DNA of 19,108 bases from an uncultured Ligilactobacillus sp. GTDB lineage: Bacteria; Bacillota; Bacilli; Lactobacillales; Lactobacillaceae. Location of the stretch: positions 1-19,108 of the forward strand of contig CAKPXA010000003.1 in the NCBI GenBank assembly GCA_934201845.1, given 5' to 3'. This document shows, piece by piece, positions 7,161 to 14,289 of the stretch. Positions within the stretch are counted from its first letter, which is position 1, and each line of letters opens with the position of its first letter. A model generated the notes under the pieces. That model saw only the letters and a program-made list of their open reading frames with translations, was not told the DNA's origin and searched no databases. Both the position numbers and the translations under genes were made by a program.

Positions 7161-7171
7161 CATCGAACCTC

Positions 7172-7774
7172 TCATCTCCTGCCGAAATCAATCTGCTTGC
7201 CCTCAAGCATCCCCAGAACCTCCTCCTCCGAGAATGGCCGGCCGAACGGACGCCTGTACGGCAGATAGTCCGCTTCAGGCGAGTCCACGCCGACGTTGAG
7301 GCAGGTTGACAGATTGACGGCGCTGTGGTGGATGTGTCCGTGCAGATTGATGCGGTTTCCCCTGTTTCCGACAATCAGCGGGTAGTGCGTCAGGAAGAAC
7401 TGCTTCCGGTCAAACTTCAGAATCAGCCCGACGTCATTGAAGACATACTTCGGCCGCCCGTCTGCCGTCACGGCATTCTGCCTTGCCAGGTACTTGAACA
7501 GCGCCCGCGGGTCATGGTTGCCCTTGACGAGGACAATCTGACCGTGAAGCCTGATCAGCAGCCGGTGCAGCCGCTCGTATTCCCGCGTCCTCCCGGAAAC
7601 CAGCGCAACATCCCCGAGATGATACACCGTGTCCTCTTCAGAAACGGCGTCATTCCATGCCCGCACGATCTGTTCGTTCATCTCCCTGACGGACAGGAAC
7701 TCACGGTAAGAGAACATCATGTCGTGCACAAGGCTCTCGTGGAAGAAATGCGTGTCAGCGGTAAAGTAGTTCAT
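7172..7774 (-). CDS. Calcineurin-like metallophosphoesterase
   Basis: 200 residues carrying the full set of dinuclear-metal motifs: DTHF (7-10), GDVA (54-57), GNHD (85-88), THYP (129-132) and HGHIHH (145-150). These define the small calcineurin-like phosphoesterases related to Bacillota YfcE/MJ0936-type and phage-type enzymes. Substrate unknown. The ATG at 7774 is preceded by GGAAGGAGC; an upstream in-frame ATG at 7807 lies inside a palindrome and adds a non-family leader. It follows asnB on the same strand but behind a strong terminator, and no clear promoter of its own is visible. Confidence 0.88.
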   Translation of the reverse strand: MNYFTADTHFFHESLVHDMMFSYREFLSVREMNEQIVRAWNDAVSEEDTVYHLGDVALVSGRTREYERLHRLLIRLHGQIVLVKGNHDPRALFKYLARQNAVTADGRPKYVFNDVGLILKFDRKQFFLTHYPLIVGNRGNRINLHGHIHHSAVNLSTCLNVGVDSPEADYLPYRRPFGRPFSEEEVLGMLEGKQIDFGRR

Positions 7775-7789
7775 GTCCTTGCTCCTTCC

Positions 7790-7809
7790 AAATGCAGGGC
7801 TCTGCATTT
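7790..7809 (-). promoter_or_regulatory. Perfect inverted repeat just upstream of the phosphoesterase ribosome-binding site
   Basis: AAATGCAG (7790-7797) and CTGCATTT (7802-7809) form an 8-bp perfect stem with a 4-nt loop, between the asnB terminator and the GGAAGGAG of the next gene. It could be an operator, a 5' mRNA-stabilising hairpin or part of an attenuator. Confidence 0.45.
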
Positions 7810-7842
7810 AAAAAGCGGACCCGAAAAATTTTCAGGCCCGCT
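7810..7842 (-). terminator. Rho-independent terminator of asnB
   Basis: Leftward stem AGCGGGCCTGAAAA / TTTTCGGGTCCGCT (two G-U pairs) followed by TTTTT, 17 nt behind the asnB stop codon. Confidence 0.88.
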
Positions 7843-7858
7843 CGAAACACTTCAGTTG

Positions 7859-9442
7859 TTACTTGCCGGAATCGCCGTAGTTCTTGAGAACGCGTGCACT
7901 CGGATCGTCGACGTCGCAGTTCTCCCAGTTCCTGTTCGGCATCCAGTAGTCCTTGATCCAGGCAGCCTGGCCGGGATAGAATTCCTCGAAGATGTCGCGG
8001 TAGAGAAGTGACTCCTTGGTAAACGGCGTCTTGTACGGATACTTCCTCTTCGCCTGTTCCAGGTCGGCGTCAGTGTATCTTTCCTCGGCGTATTCCTTCA
8101 GGTCGTCGACCATGCTGTGGCCGACGGCGTCACTGAAGGCGGCCTTCTCACGGAAGAGGATCTCCTCCGGCAGATAGTCCTGACCGTCGAAGGCATGACG
8201 CAGAAGGTACTTGCCCTTGCCGTAGACGTTCATCTTCTTCGCCGGGTCGATGCTCATCGCATACTGGACGAAGTCAGTGTCGGCAAACGGAACCCTTCCC
8301 TCAAGCGAGTTCGATGAAATGCAGCGGTCCGCACGCAGCACGTCGTACATGTAGAGCTCGCGGACGCGCTTTTGCGACTCCTGCTGGAACTCGGCCGGAG
8401 ACGGTGCGAAGTCCGTGTACTTGTAGCCGAACATCTCGTCCGAGCATTCGCCGGTCAGGATAACCTTGAGGTCCGTGTTCCTGTGGATGTACTCGCAGAC
8501 GATGTACATGCCGAGGGAAGCACGGATCGTCGTGATGTCCCATGTCTCGAGCTTGCGGATGACTTCCTTCAGATGTCCCAGGACGTCCTCCCTTGTCATG
8601 ATGACTTCCGTGTGGTCCGTTCCGAGATAGTCGGCAACCTCCCTTGCATACTTGAGGTCAATCGGGTTCCTGTCCATGCCGATGGCAAACGTCTTAATCG
8701 GCTTGTCCATGATGCGCTGCGCAATCGAGCATACAAGCGCCGAATCAAGACCGCCGGAAAGCAGGAAGCCGATCGGCGCATCGCTTTGCAGGCGCTTGTC
8801 CACTGCCTCGACGAGCTTCTCGCGCAGGTTGACGCCGATCATCTCGACGTCGTCTTCGGAATACTGCTTGACGTCGCCCAGGTCGTTGTACCTGACAATC
8901 TTCTCACCGTCATAGTATGAGCCCGGCGGGAACGGCTTGATGTCATGGCACAGGGGCATGAGCGCCCTGGCAACGGAGGCGAAGGCAACCTTACCCTTCT
9001 TCGTGTAGCCGTAAAACATCGGCCGGATGCCCATCGGATCGCGGCCGGCAAGCATTCTGCCCGTGTCGCCGTCCTTGATGGCAAACGCAAACTCACCGTC
9101 AAGCATCCTGCACATGATGTCAAGTCCGTACTTCTGATAGAGCGGAAGCAGGACTTCACAGTCACTGTGACTCACGCATTCATAATCGTCCGCCAGATTC
9201 TCCTTCAAGGCAGGGTAATTATAGATTTCGCCATTGCAGACCAGCGTGCAGTTATTATTATTGAACGGCTGCATCCCCTTTTCTGATAAATCCATGATAG
9301 ACAGCCGGTCAAAGCCGAAGACTGCTCCGTTTGCTTCCTGGATGCGTGTCATGTCCGGACCGCGGTCGTCTAATTCGTGCAAAGCCTTTTCAAAGATTGC
9401 CATTGGATATTCGCTGGAATCAATGCTCAAAAAACCACACAT
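7859..9442 (-). CDS. asnB: Asparagine synthase (glutamine-hydrolysing), AsnB type
   Basis: 527 residues, usual size for the short AsnB class. Cys2, exposed after Met removal, is the glutaminase nucleophile of the N-terminal class II amidotransferase domain (1-190), with DDRGPD (25-30) and NGEIYN (70-75) binding glutamine. The synthetase domain contains the PP-loop SGGLDS (229-234), which binds ATP and adenylates aspartate, and the ECSDEMFGYKY segment. Product: L-asparagine from aspartate, glutamine and ATP in the cytoplasm. GGAGG lies 8 nt before the ATG. It has its own promoter (9538) and terminator. The next gene upstream on this strand is an amino acid permease, a plausible but unproven functional link. 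Confidence 0.96.
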   Translation of the reverse strand: MCGFLSIDSSEYPMAIFEKALHELDDRGPDMTRIQEANGAVFGFDRLSIMDLSEKGMQPFNNNNCTLVCNGEIYNYPALKENLADDYECVSHSDCEVLLPLYQKYGLDIMCRMLDGEFAFAIKDGDTGRMLAGRDPMGIRPMFYGYTKKGKVAFASVARALMPLCHDIKPFPPGSYYDGEKIVRYNDLGDVKQYSEDDVEMIGVNLREKLVEAVDKRLQSDAPIGFLLSGGLDSALVCSIAQRIMDKPIKTFAIGMDRNPIDLKYAREVADYLGTDHTEVIMTREDVLGHLKEVIRKLETWDITTIRASLGMYIVCEYIHRNTDLKVILTGECSDEMFGYKYTDFAPSPAEFQQESQKRVRELYMYDVLRADRCISSNSLEGRVPFADTDFVQYAMSIDPAKKMNVYGKGKYLLRHAFDGQDYLPEEILFREKAAFSDAVGHSMVDDLKEYAEERYTDADLEQAKRKYPYKTPFTKESLLYRDIFEEFYPGQAAWIKDYWMPNRNWENCDVDDPSARVLKNYGDSGK

Positions 9443-9537
9443 AATTACTTCCTCCTTCTTGAAAAATTATCTTTAATACACCGACCATGAATAATAAATT
9501 TTCGTTTCATAAACTGTTTTTAATAGTCAGTGGTTTT

Positions 9538-9546
9538 ATTTTACCA
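9538..9546 (-). promoter_or_regulatory. Extended -10 promoter of asnB
   Basis: Leftward TGGTAAAAT (core 9538-9543) in an A/T-rich stretch, about 95 nt before the asnB start; no good -35 at 17 bp. The resulting leader of roughly 85 nt has no T-box signature and no terminator hairpin. Confidence 0.5.
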
Positions 9547-9708
9547 CACTTTTCCGTATTATTAAATAAGCAATTAAATATTGATTAAATTTTTACAGAA
9601 ATTTCTTATTAATGTCGGGAAAACGTCCCCGTCAGCCATTTTCAATGCACCCGCGGACGGCACGAAAACGGCGTTGTCAGATGATGTCCATGACACTGCG
9701 AAAACTTC

Positions 9709-9852
9709 ACTTCGGATTGGTCCGGCACAGGTGCGGAACGCGGGCAGGACTGGATGTTAGCCGGTTTGTCTCAGCCGGAATGGAGGGTTGAGGACAAGGC
9801 GGCAGTGAATCGCTGAAATCGGGAATTCACCACAACACCGTTTAGTACAGAC
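9709..9852 (-). repeat. Dispersed intergenic repeat, copy A
   Basis: Most of the 450-base gap between asnB and the permease is non-coding. Read leftward from the permease terminator, about 140 nt align collinearly with copy B at 17363: TGGTGaATTCC, CCTCCATTCCG, CCTGCC..CGTT and CCGGACCAATC, at almost identical offsets apart from one 11-nt gap. The remainder (9560-9708) is G+C-rich without recognisable structure or ribosome-binding site. Confidence 0.55.
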
Positions 9853-9853
9853 C

Positions 9854-9880
9854 AAAAAAGGACCGGGAAGATCCCGGTCC
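9854..9880 (-). terminator. Rho-independent terminator of the amino acid permease
   Basis: Leftward 9-bp perfect stem GGACCGGGA / TCCCGGTCC, loop TCT, followed by six T, 15 nt after the permease stop codon. Confidence 0.93.
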
Positions 9881-9895
9881 CCTTGGATATTCACT

Positions 9896-11269
9896 TTATC
9901 TTGACTGAACGGCCCTGTGATGATGCCTTCTGACTGCAATCAGCACCGCAAACCAGATGACGGACGCAACCAGGGCAATGAGCGTTGTCCTTTCAAGACA
10001 CATCACAACGCAGACAAATGCCAGGAAGATCAGCACCAGATAGTCCGACAGAGGGTAAAACGGCATTCTGAAGTCCGTCTTCTCCTCTTCCCTGCCTTCC
10101 TTCACGGATTTCCTGTACTTGAGATGTGCAACGACGATGGCGCCCCAGATGAAGAGAAAGCACGTCGTGGCAACACTTGAGATGAACTGGAAAAGCGCCG
10201 TATTCGGCACGATGAAGTTGGCCAGAACCGCAACGGCGATGATCATCGTCGAGAACTTGATGGCATTGGCCGGAACCTGCCTTCTCGAAAGAGTGCCCAT
10301 CTTCTTCTCGAACCTGCTTGTTCCCTTGTATGTCAGGGAAAACAGCATGCGGCCCGTGCTGAAGATGGAGCTGTTGCAGGCAGAAGCCGCCGCCGTCAGA
10401 ACGACGAAGTTGATGATGCCGGCGGCCGCCGTGATGCCGATGTTCTCAAACACCTGCACGAACGGACTCTGTGCGACCGTAATGGAATTCCAGGGATAGA
10501 TTGCCATCAGGGCAAGCAGCGAACCGACGTAGAAAATGATGATTCTGAGCGGAATCTCGTTGATTGCCTTCGGAATGATCTTCTTTGGGTTCTCCGTTTC
10601 AGAGGCCGTCACGCCGATCATCTCAATACCGATGAAGCCGAACGTGACCATCTGGAATGACATGATGAAGCCCCTTGCTCCCTTGGGGAACAGGCCGCCG
10701 TAATTGACGAGGTTCGTCAGCGAGGCGTGACCCTGGGGCGTCTTGAAGCCGACGGTCACAAGGACGATGCCGGTCAGAATCAGGACCACGATGGCGATGA
10801 TCTTGATCAGCGCAAACCAGAATTCCGTTTCACCGAAAAGAGCAACGGTAATCAGGTTGGCAAGAAGCAGCACCAACAGGATGACGAAGCCCGGCAGCCA
10901 CTGCGGAACGCCCGGGAACCAGTACCTGACGTACAGCCCGCTCGCCGTAAGGTCAGCCATGGCAATCGTCACCCAGCAGATCCAGTACGTCCATCCGGTG
11001 ACAAAGCCCACGTCCTCGCCGAGATAACGGGCGATGAAGTCAATGAACGAATGCGTGTTGAGGTCGGAAAGCAGAAGCTCGCCCATCGCACGCATCAGCA
11101 GAAAGCAGATGACCCCGGTAAGCAGATAGGCCAGGACAATCGAAGGACCGGCCGAATGAATCGACTTGCCCGATCCCAGGAAGAGCCCTGTCCCGATTGT
11201 TCCGCCAAGGGCGATCAGCTGCACGTGACGTGACTTGAGCCCGCGTGAATAGTTGTCTTTTTCAGCCAT
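9896..11269 (-). CDS. Amino acid permease, AAT family of the APC superfamily
   Basis: 457 residues with about 12 membrane segments. The N-terminal RHVQLIALGGTIGTGLFLGSG (14-34) is the substrate-binding first helix of the AAT branch, with the unwound GTIGTG. FSMVTFGFIGIEMIG-type helix 6 and the following ETENPKKIIPKAI loop are also typical. These are proton-coupled amino acid importers of the cytoplasmic membrane; substrate specificity (neutral, aromatic, Asn, Pro, Lys) cannot be assigned from the sequence. GGAG is 10 nt before the ATG. Monocistronic: own promoter at 11312 and own terminator. Confidence 0.93.
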   Translation of the reverse strand: MAEKDNYSRGLKSRHVQLIALGGTIGTGLFLGSGKSIHSAGPSIVLAYLLTGVICFLLMRAMGELLLSDLNTHSFIDFIARYLGEDVGFVTGWTYWICWVTIAMADLTASGLYVRYWFPGVPQWLPGFVILLVLLLANLITVALFGETEFWFALIKIIAIVVLILTGIVLVTVGFKTPQGHASLTNLVNYGGLFPKGARGFIMSFQMVTFGFIGIEMIGVTASETENPKKIIPKAINEIPLRIIIFYVGSLLALMAIYPWNSITVAQSPFVQVFENIGITAAAGIINFVVLTAAASACNSSIFSTGRMLFSLTYKGTSRFEKKMGTLSRRQVPANAIKFSTMIIAVAVLANFIVPNTALFQFISSVATTCFLFIWGAIVVAHLKYRKSVKEGREEEKTDFRMPFYPLSDYLVLIFLAFVCVVMCLERTTLIALVASVIWFAVLIAVRRHHHRAVQSR

Positions 11270-11311
11270 TTAAATAAATCTCCAATCCAAAACCGAATAA
11301 TACATTTATCC

Positions 11312-11340
11312 AGTATAAAACAAATTGGAAATTAAGTAAA
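11312..11340 (-). promoter_or_regulatory. Promoter of the amino acid permease
   Basis: Leftward -35 TTTACT (11335-11340), 17-bp spacer, -10 TATACT (11312-11317), 43 nt before the start codon. A perfect palindrome lies 19 bp further upstream. Confidence 0.6.
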
Positions 11341-11358
11341 ATTCAACTTATTCACTGA

Positions 11359-11379
11359 TTGATGAATAACATTCATCAA
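11359..11379 (-). promoter_or_regulatory. Perfect 9-bp palindrome upstream of the permease promoter, candidate operator
   Basis: TTGATGAAT, 3-nt spacer, ATTCATCAA. It lies between the ytxK stop codon and the permease -35. No T-run follows on either strand, so it is not a terminator; its position would suit an activator, or a repressor acting from upstream. Confidence 0.5.
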
Positions 11380-11387
11380 CAGTTTCT

Positions 11388-12395
11388 TCAGAAATTTTCC
11401 TTCTTCCAGACGGCAACCTCTGCCATGAACTTCTCGAACTTCTCCCTGTCCCTGACTGACGGAAATTCGCCAAGAAGGACCGGGTCGGCCTGCCTTGCAG
11501 AACCGCCCTTCCTCTGCAGCAAAAGAACTGCCTTCTCCGACTTCTTCGAGGAAAACATCGTGCCCGGAAGCTTGATCAGGCTCTGGAGATACCCCTTGTC
11601 GTGGATGACGTTCAGAAGAGGAAGAGAGGACTCGTCCTCAAACATTCCCGAAGGAACGAGGAACAGACCGATTCCGCCTTCCTTCAGGCAGTTGAGCGCC
11701 TGTTCAATGAGCAGAAAGTGCACGAAGGAATGTCCTTCGGCAGCATGCGTTTCGTATTCCGCCGCACGCTCATCCACTGGATACCAGCCGACGGGAAGGT
11801 CGCAGACCACCACGTCCGCCTTCGGAACAAGAAGCCTGTCCAGCGCATCCTGATGATACAGTTCAAGGTTGAGACCACAGAGTTCCGACTCAATGCCCGC
11901 GATGGCAAGAAGCGTGTCGTCATTGTCAATTCCGAAGCCGCGGACGTCTTTACATCCTCCTTCATTCAGCGAGTTGATGATGACCGCCTCGAGGTTTCCG
12001 GTACCGACACAGAGGTCAAGGACATTAGCCTCTTTTCTTCCGACATACACCTGCTGGAGCAGGTAGGCCATCAGAAAGCCGATCGTGTCGGGCGTCATCT
12101 GATGGTTGGCCTGAACACGCTCCCTGCGGTACGCCGCAAGCAGGCTTACCTGCAGAAGCAGTCTGCGGTCCTCCGTGCCCATTTCAGCAAGATTGACTTC
12201 ACGGTATATTTCCGCCAGTCTTCCGGCCGTCTTCTCGTCGGGAACTCCGTCTTCAACATGGACTTCTCCGTTGTTCAGAAGATTGTCGAAGTTCTCGGTC
12301 AGGGCGTCAAGCCAGTCGTCTTCAAGCTGTGCCTGCAGCAGTTCGCAGGCCTCGTTCATCAGGTCGTACTTCTTTTCTATATCAGCTAATGCCAA
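11388..12395 (-). CDS. ytxK: YtxK-like class I SAM-dependent methyltransferase (N6-adenine-methylase fold)
   Basis: 335 residues. An alpha-helical N-terminal part (1-95) precedes HQMTPD (98-103), SAM-binding motif I VLDLCVGTGN (125-134), an acidic motif around GIDND (155-159), and the catalytic-type motif DLPVGWYP (199-206), the YtxK variant of the NPPY/DPPY of adenine methyltransferases. The substrate is unknown. There is no DNA-recognition domain, and a restriction partner is not present. ytxK commonly follows comG operons in Bacillota, as here. Start is TTG at 12395 with GGAG 9 nt upstream; an own promoter lies at 12433. Confidence 0.87.
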   Translation of the reverse strand: MALADIEKKYDLMNEACELLQAQLEDDWLDALTENFDNLLNNGEVHVEDGVPDEKTAGRLAEIYREVNLAEMGTEDRRLLLQVSLLAAYRRERVQANHQMTPDTIGFLMAYLLQQVYVGRKEANVLDLCVGTGNLEAVIINSLNEGGCKDVRGFGIDNDDTLLAIAGIESELCGLNLELYHQDALDRLLVPKADVVVCDLPVGWYPVDERAAEYETHAAEGHSFVHFLLIEQALNCLKEGGIGLFLVPSGMFEDESSLPLLNVIHDKGYLQSLIKLPGTMFSSKKSEKAVLLLQRKGGSARQADPVLLGEFPSVRDREKFEKFMAEVAVWKKENF

Positions 12396-12432
12396 GAATG
12401 CTCACTCCAAACATAATTTTCTCACCTGGTAC

Positions 12433-12461
12433 AGTTTACCCATTTGCGGGTCAATTTGCAA
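12433..12461 (-). promoter_or_regulatory. Promoter of ytxK
   Basis: Leftward -35 TTGCAA (12456-12461), 17-bp spacer, -10 TAAACT (12433-12438), in the 72-nt gap after the last comG gene. It would allow ytxK to be expressed independently of the pilus operon. Confidence 0.55.
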
Positions 12462-12467
12462 CTGAAG

Positions 12468-12779
12468 TCACTTGACGTGGTTCGAAAATCTTGTCGGCAT
12501 GGTGAACTTGTAGACCTTGCCGTCGTTCAGTCTGACCGTCAGTTCCAGATAATCCCTGCTGACGGTGCCGGTGTTGAAGCGAAGGCGCTGCCTGTGCCCT
12601 ATGTCATTTGAAAGGGACATGACGGCCATTGCCTTGGCCTCATAATAGGCCGCCTGCTCCTGGTAGTCATGGATGTGCTCCCTGAAGATGACCGTTTCCG
12701 CGCAGAAGATGCCTGCAACCAGCATGAAGACAATCATGGCCGCCACAAAGAACGTTCCTCTGATGCTTCGTTCTCTCAT
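12468..12779 (-). CDS. Small membrane-anchored protein in the ComGG position
   Basis: 103 residues with one N-terminal hydrophobic segment (about 8-28, GTFFVAAMIVFMLVAGIF) and a soluble C-terminal part. It lacks the FTLIE prepilin signature, as ComGG proteins often do. Assignment as the minor pseudopilin ComGG rests on place (last gene of the operon) and topology, not on sequence recognition. The start ATG overlaps the ComGF stop as ATGA, giving translational coupling. Confidence 0.6.
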   Translation of the reverse strand: MRERSIRGTFFVAAMIVFMLVAGIFCAETVIFREHIHDYQEQAAYYEAKAMAVMSLSNDIGHRQRLRFNTGTVSRDYLELTVRLNDGKVYKFTMPTRFSNHVK

Positions 12780-13297
12780 CTGAGATCACCGCCGTCCCCT
12801 GCATATCTCGCCGGAATGACCAGCTGCTGACGGAATGTCGTCCCGTCATCGAGCACAAGAGTCATGACCGGCCAGGTTCTGCCTGAAGTCTCGACCTTGA
12901 AGCTTCTTGCACCGTACATCAGGGGCATCCTGCCCGATCCCTCGTCACAGGTCTCCATGACCAGGGCCTTGCGGTAGGCATAATATTCAAGACTGTAGTA
13001 CTTCTTCGTCTTCGGACTATAGTACAATGTGAAGTATCTCTTCTGCGTGTCCTGTGCAATGCAGCCGGTCAGGTCCAGCTGGTCGGAATAGATGATGTTC
13101 AGAACGCGCGAATACTGAAAGCGCTCGGTGGACCGTCTGCTGTCAAGCGTCAGCTTCAGGCAGCAGACCACGCCGGAAAGAAGAAGCACGCCGGAAAGCG
13201 TGACCAGCAGCGCAACTGCCGTTTCAATCAGCGTGAACGCCTTCCTTTCCCTCCAGCACGATCGTCCTGCCGCCGGCCCTGATTTTTCCGAAATCAC
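12776..13297 (-). CDS. comGF: ComGF-like minor pseudopilin
   Basis: 173 residues starting at GTG (13297) with GGGAGGAG just upstream. A 20-residue basic leader ends at RKA, followed by FTLIETAVALLV, a type IV prepilin cleavage site with Glu at +5, and one hydrophobic helix. The C-terminal half (YFTLYY, KKYYSLEYYAYRKALV) is beta-rich, as in the ComGF family. The leader lies inside the 3' end of comGE in another frame, a 74-nt overlap, so the two are coupled. Role by family: minor subunit of the competence pseudopilus that brings DNA through the wall. Confidence 0.78.
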   Translation of the reverse strand: MISEKSGPAAGRSCWRERKAFTLIETAVALLVTLSGVLLLSGVVCCLKLTLDSRRSTERFQYSRVLNIIYSDQLDLTGCIAQDTQKRYFTLYYSPKTKKYYSLEYYAYRKALVMETCDEGSGRMPLMYGARSFKVETSGRTWPVMTLVLDDGTTFRQQLVIPARYAGDGGDLR

Positions 13298-13514
13298 ATC
13301 CGTCTCCTCCCTTCTGTCCGAATCCGTACAGATACTGCGACTCAAGCCGGTTGGCCTCCTTAAGAAGCTCAAGCGACGTCTGCATCCTCTCGTAGGAACG
13401 GTTTTCCCGAACGTTTCCCTCCGACTGACAATAGCACAGAAGCCAGACACACATCGCCGCGACGCTCAGGCCGAACAGCGCGTCAATCAGCATGAATGCA
13501 CCTTTTTCTCTCAT
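13224..13514 (-). CDS. ComGE-like minor pseudopilin
   Basis: 96 residues: short leader MREKGA, then FMLIDALFGLSVAAMCVWLL, a type IV prepilin-like helix with Asp instead of Glu at +5. The body has low complexity and no further motif. Start ATG at 13514 (shares a base with the comGD stop) has AGGAGG 6 nt upstream; a second ATG at 13517 is directly adjacent. Identification as ComGE relies on the operon slot between comGD and comGF plus the prepilin N-terminus. Confidence 0.68.
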   Translation of the reverse strand: MREKGAFMLIDALFGLSVAAMCVWLLCYCQSEGNVRENRSYERMQTSLELLKEANRLESQYLYGFGQKGGDGCDFGKIRAGGRTIVLEGKEGVHAD

Positions 13515-13966
13515 CATCTCCCTCCTTTTTCGGGTGTAATCCGATACTGAACCCCGAAACCGAGCTGCGTCGTCAGCCGATACGACTTCTTCGTCAGGCT
13601 GGATGAAAAATGCACGGTTGCGGGCGTCAGCGAGCCTTTCTCGGAAATCCTGCACGTCACGTCCGAACGATCGTTGAACCTGATTGTCCCGGGCAGCCTG
13701 ACGGTGACGCGCTGAGGCACAGTCATTCCCGCGCATGAAAAGACAATCCGCTGCGGATCGTCGACAAGAAAGCTGACCTGCCCGGCACTGCATTTGGTCG
13801 AGGCCTTCATGGCCACGTAGGAGAAGCCGCTTTGCAGCTGACGGTAAAACTCTTCTTCCCGATGACGCTCAATCGTCTGCCTGTTCGCAAAAACGCCGAG
13901 CAGAATCATCATCGCCGCAATCAGCAGCACGATGCCCGCCTCAAGCAGCGTGAACGCCCTTCTCAT
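13514..13966 (-). CDS. comGD: ComGD-like pseudopilin
   Basis: 150 residues. The leader is very short (MRRA), followed by FTLLEAGIVLLIAAMMILLG, a canonical prepilin N-terminus with Glu at +5 and a hydrophobic helix, then a beta-rich C-terminus. Processing by the prepilin peptidase ComC would be expected at A/F. The start overlaps the comGC stop as ATGA. In B. subtilis ComGD is a minor component of the transformation pilus. Confidence 0.8.
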   Translation of the reverse strand: MRRAFTLLEAGIVLLIAAMMILLGVFANRQTIERHREEEFYRQLQSGFSYVAMKASTKCSAGQVSFLVDDPQRIVFSCAGMTVPQRVTVRLPGTIRFNDRSDVTCRISEKGSLTPATVHFSSSLTKKSYRLTTQLGFGVQYRITPEKGGR

Positions 13967-14289
13967 TTACCATCCGCCTTCTTCTGGTACGTGTCGGGCT
14001 CGAGGTTCTTTTCCTTCATCTTAGCGGCCTGCTTTGCCGTAAGATAGTTGTCGTCCTCAAGCATCTTGACGCTGACGGTTTCAACGGCCACGTTCCGGTC
14101 ATCGGCGTAAAGCTGCGCCTGCGAGTTAAGCTCCGTCTGGAGCGCATCGGTGTTGACCTTGTCCGCATGCGTTCTCTGACTGGAAAGGTTCGGCACGATC
14201 AGCAGAACAAGCAGGCTTATGATGAACAGAACGACCGCCATTTCAATCAGCGTAAAGGCCTTCTTCCTTCTTCTCTTCTTCTCAAACAT
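13963..14289 (-). CDS. comGC: ComGC, major competence pseudopilin
   Basis: 108 residues, the usual ComGC size. Basic leader MFEKKRRRKKA, cleavage before Phe12, FTLIEMAVVLFIISLLVLLIVPN with Glu at +5 and the Pro kink typical of type IV pilins. The C-terminus resembles ComGC (YLTAKQAAKMKE). It should polymerise into the pilus that captures DNA. Start ATG at 14289 shares a base with the comGB stop, with AGGAGG 9 nt upstream, the strongest ribosome-binding site in the operon and apt for the major subunit. Confidence 0.9.
   Translation of the reverse strand: MFEKKRRRKKAFTLIEMAVVLFIISLLVLLIVPNLSSQRTHADKVNTDALQTELNSQAQLYADDRNVAVETVSVKMLEDDNYLTAKQAAKMKEKNLEPDTYQKKADGK

Noticed and set aside
9443..9560. 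T-box leader for asnB
   Set aside because: The leader is short (about 85 nt) with no T-box sequence, specifier loop or terminator/antiterminator pair.
9612..9790. Basic open frame of about 58 codons in the asnB-permease gap
   Set aside because: No ribosome-binding site, no recognisable domain, and it runs into repeat copy A.
9757..9939. 60-codon minus-strand frame spanning the permease terminator
   Set aside because: It crosses the permease stop and its strong terminator stem, and has no ribosome-binding site.
11359..11379. ARG box (ArgR site)
   Set aside because: The TGAAT/ATTCA half-sites are 3 nt apart instead of 4, so ArgR was not called; kept only as an unnamed palindrome.
11388..12395. 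Restriction-modification methylase
   Set aside because: The gene has the YtxK motif set, no specificity domain and no nuclease partner, and sits in the conserved comG-ytxK position.
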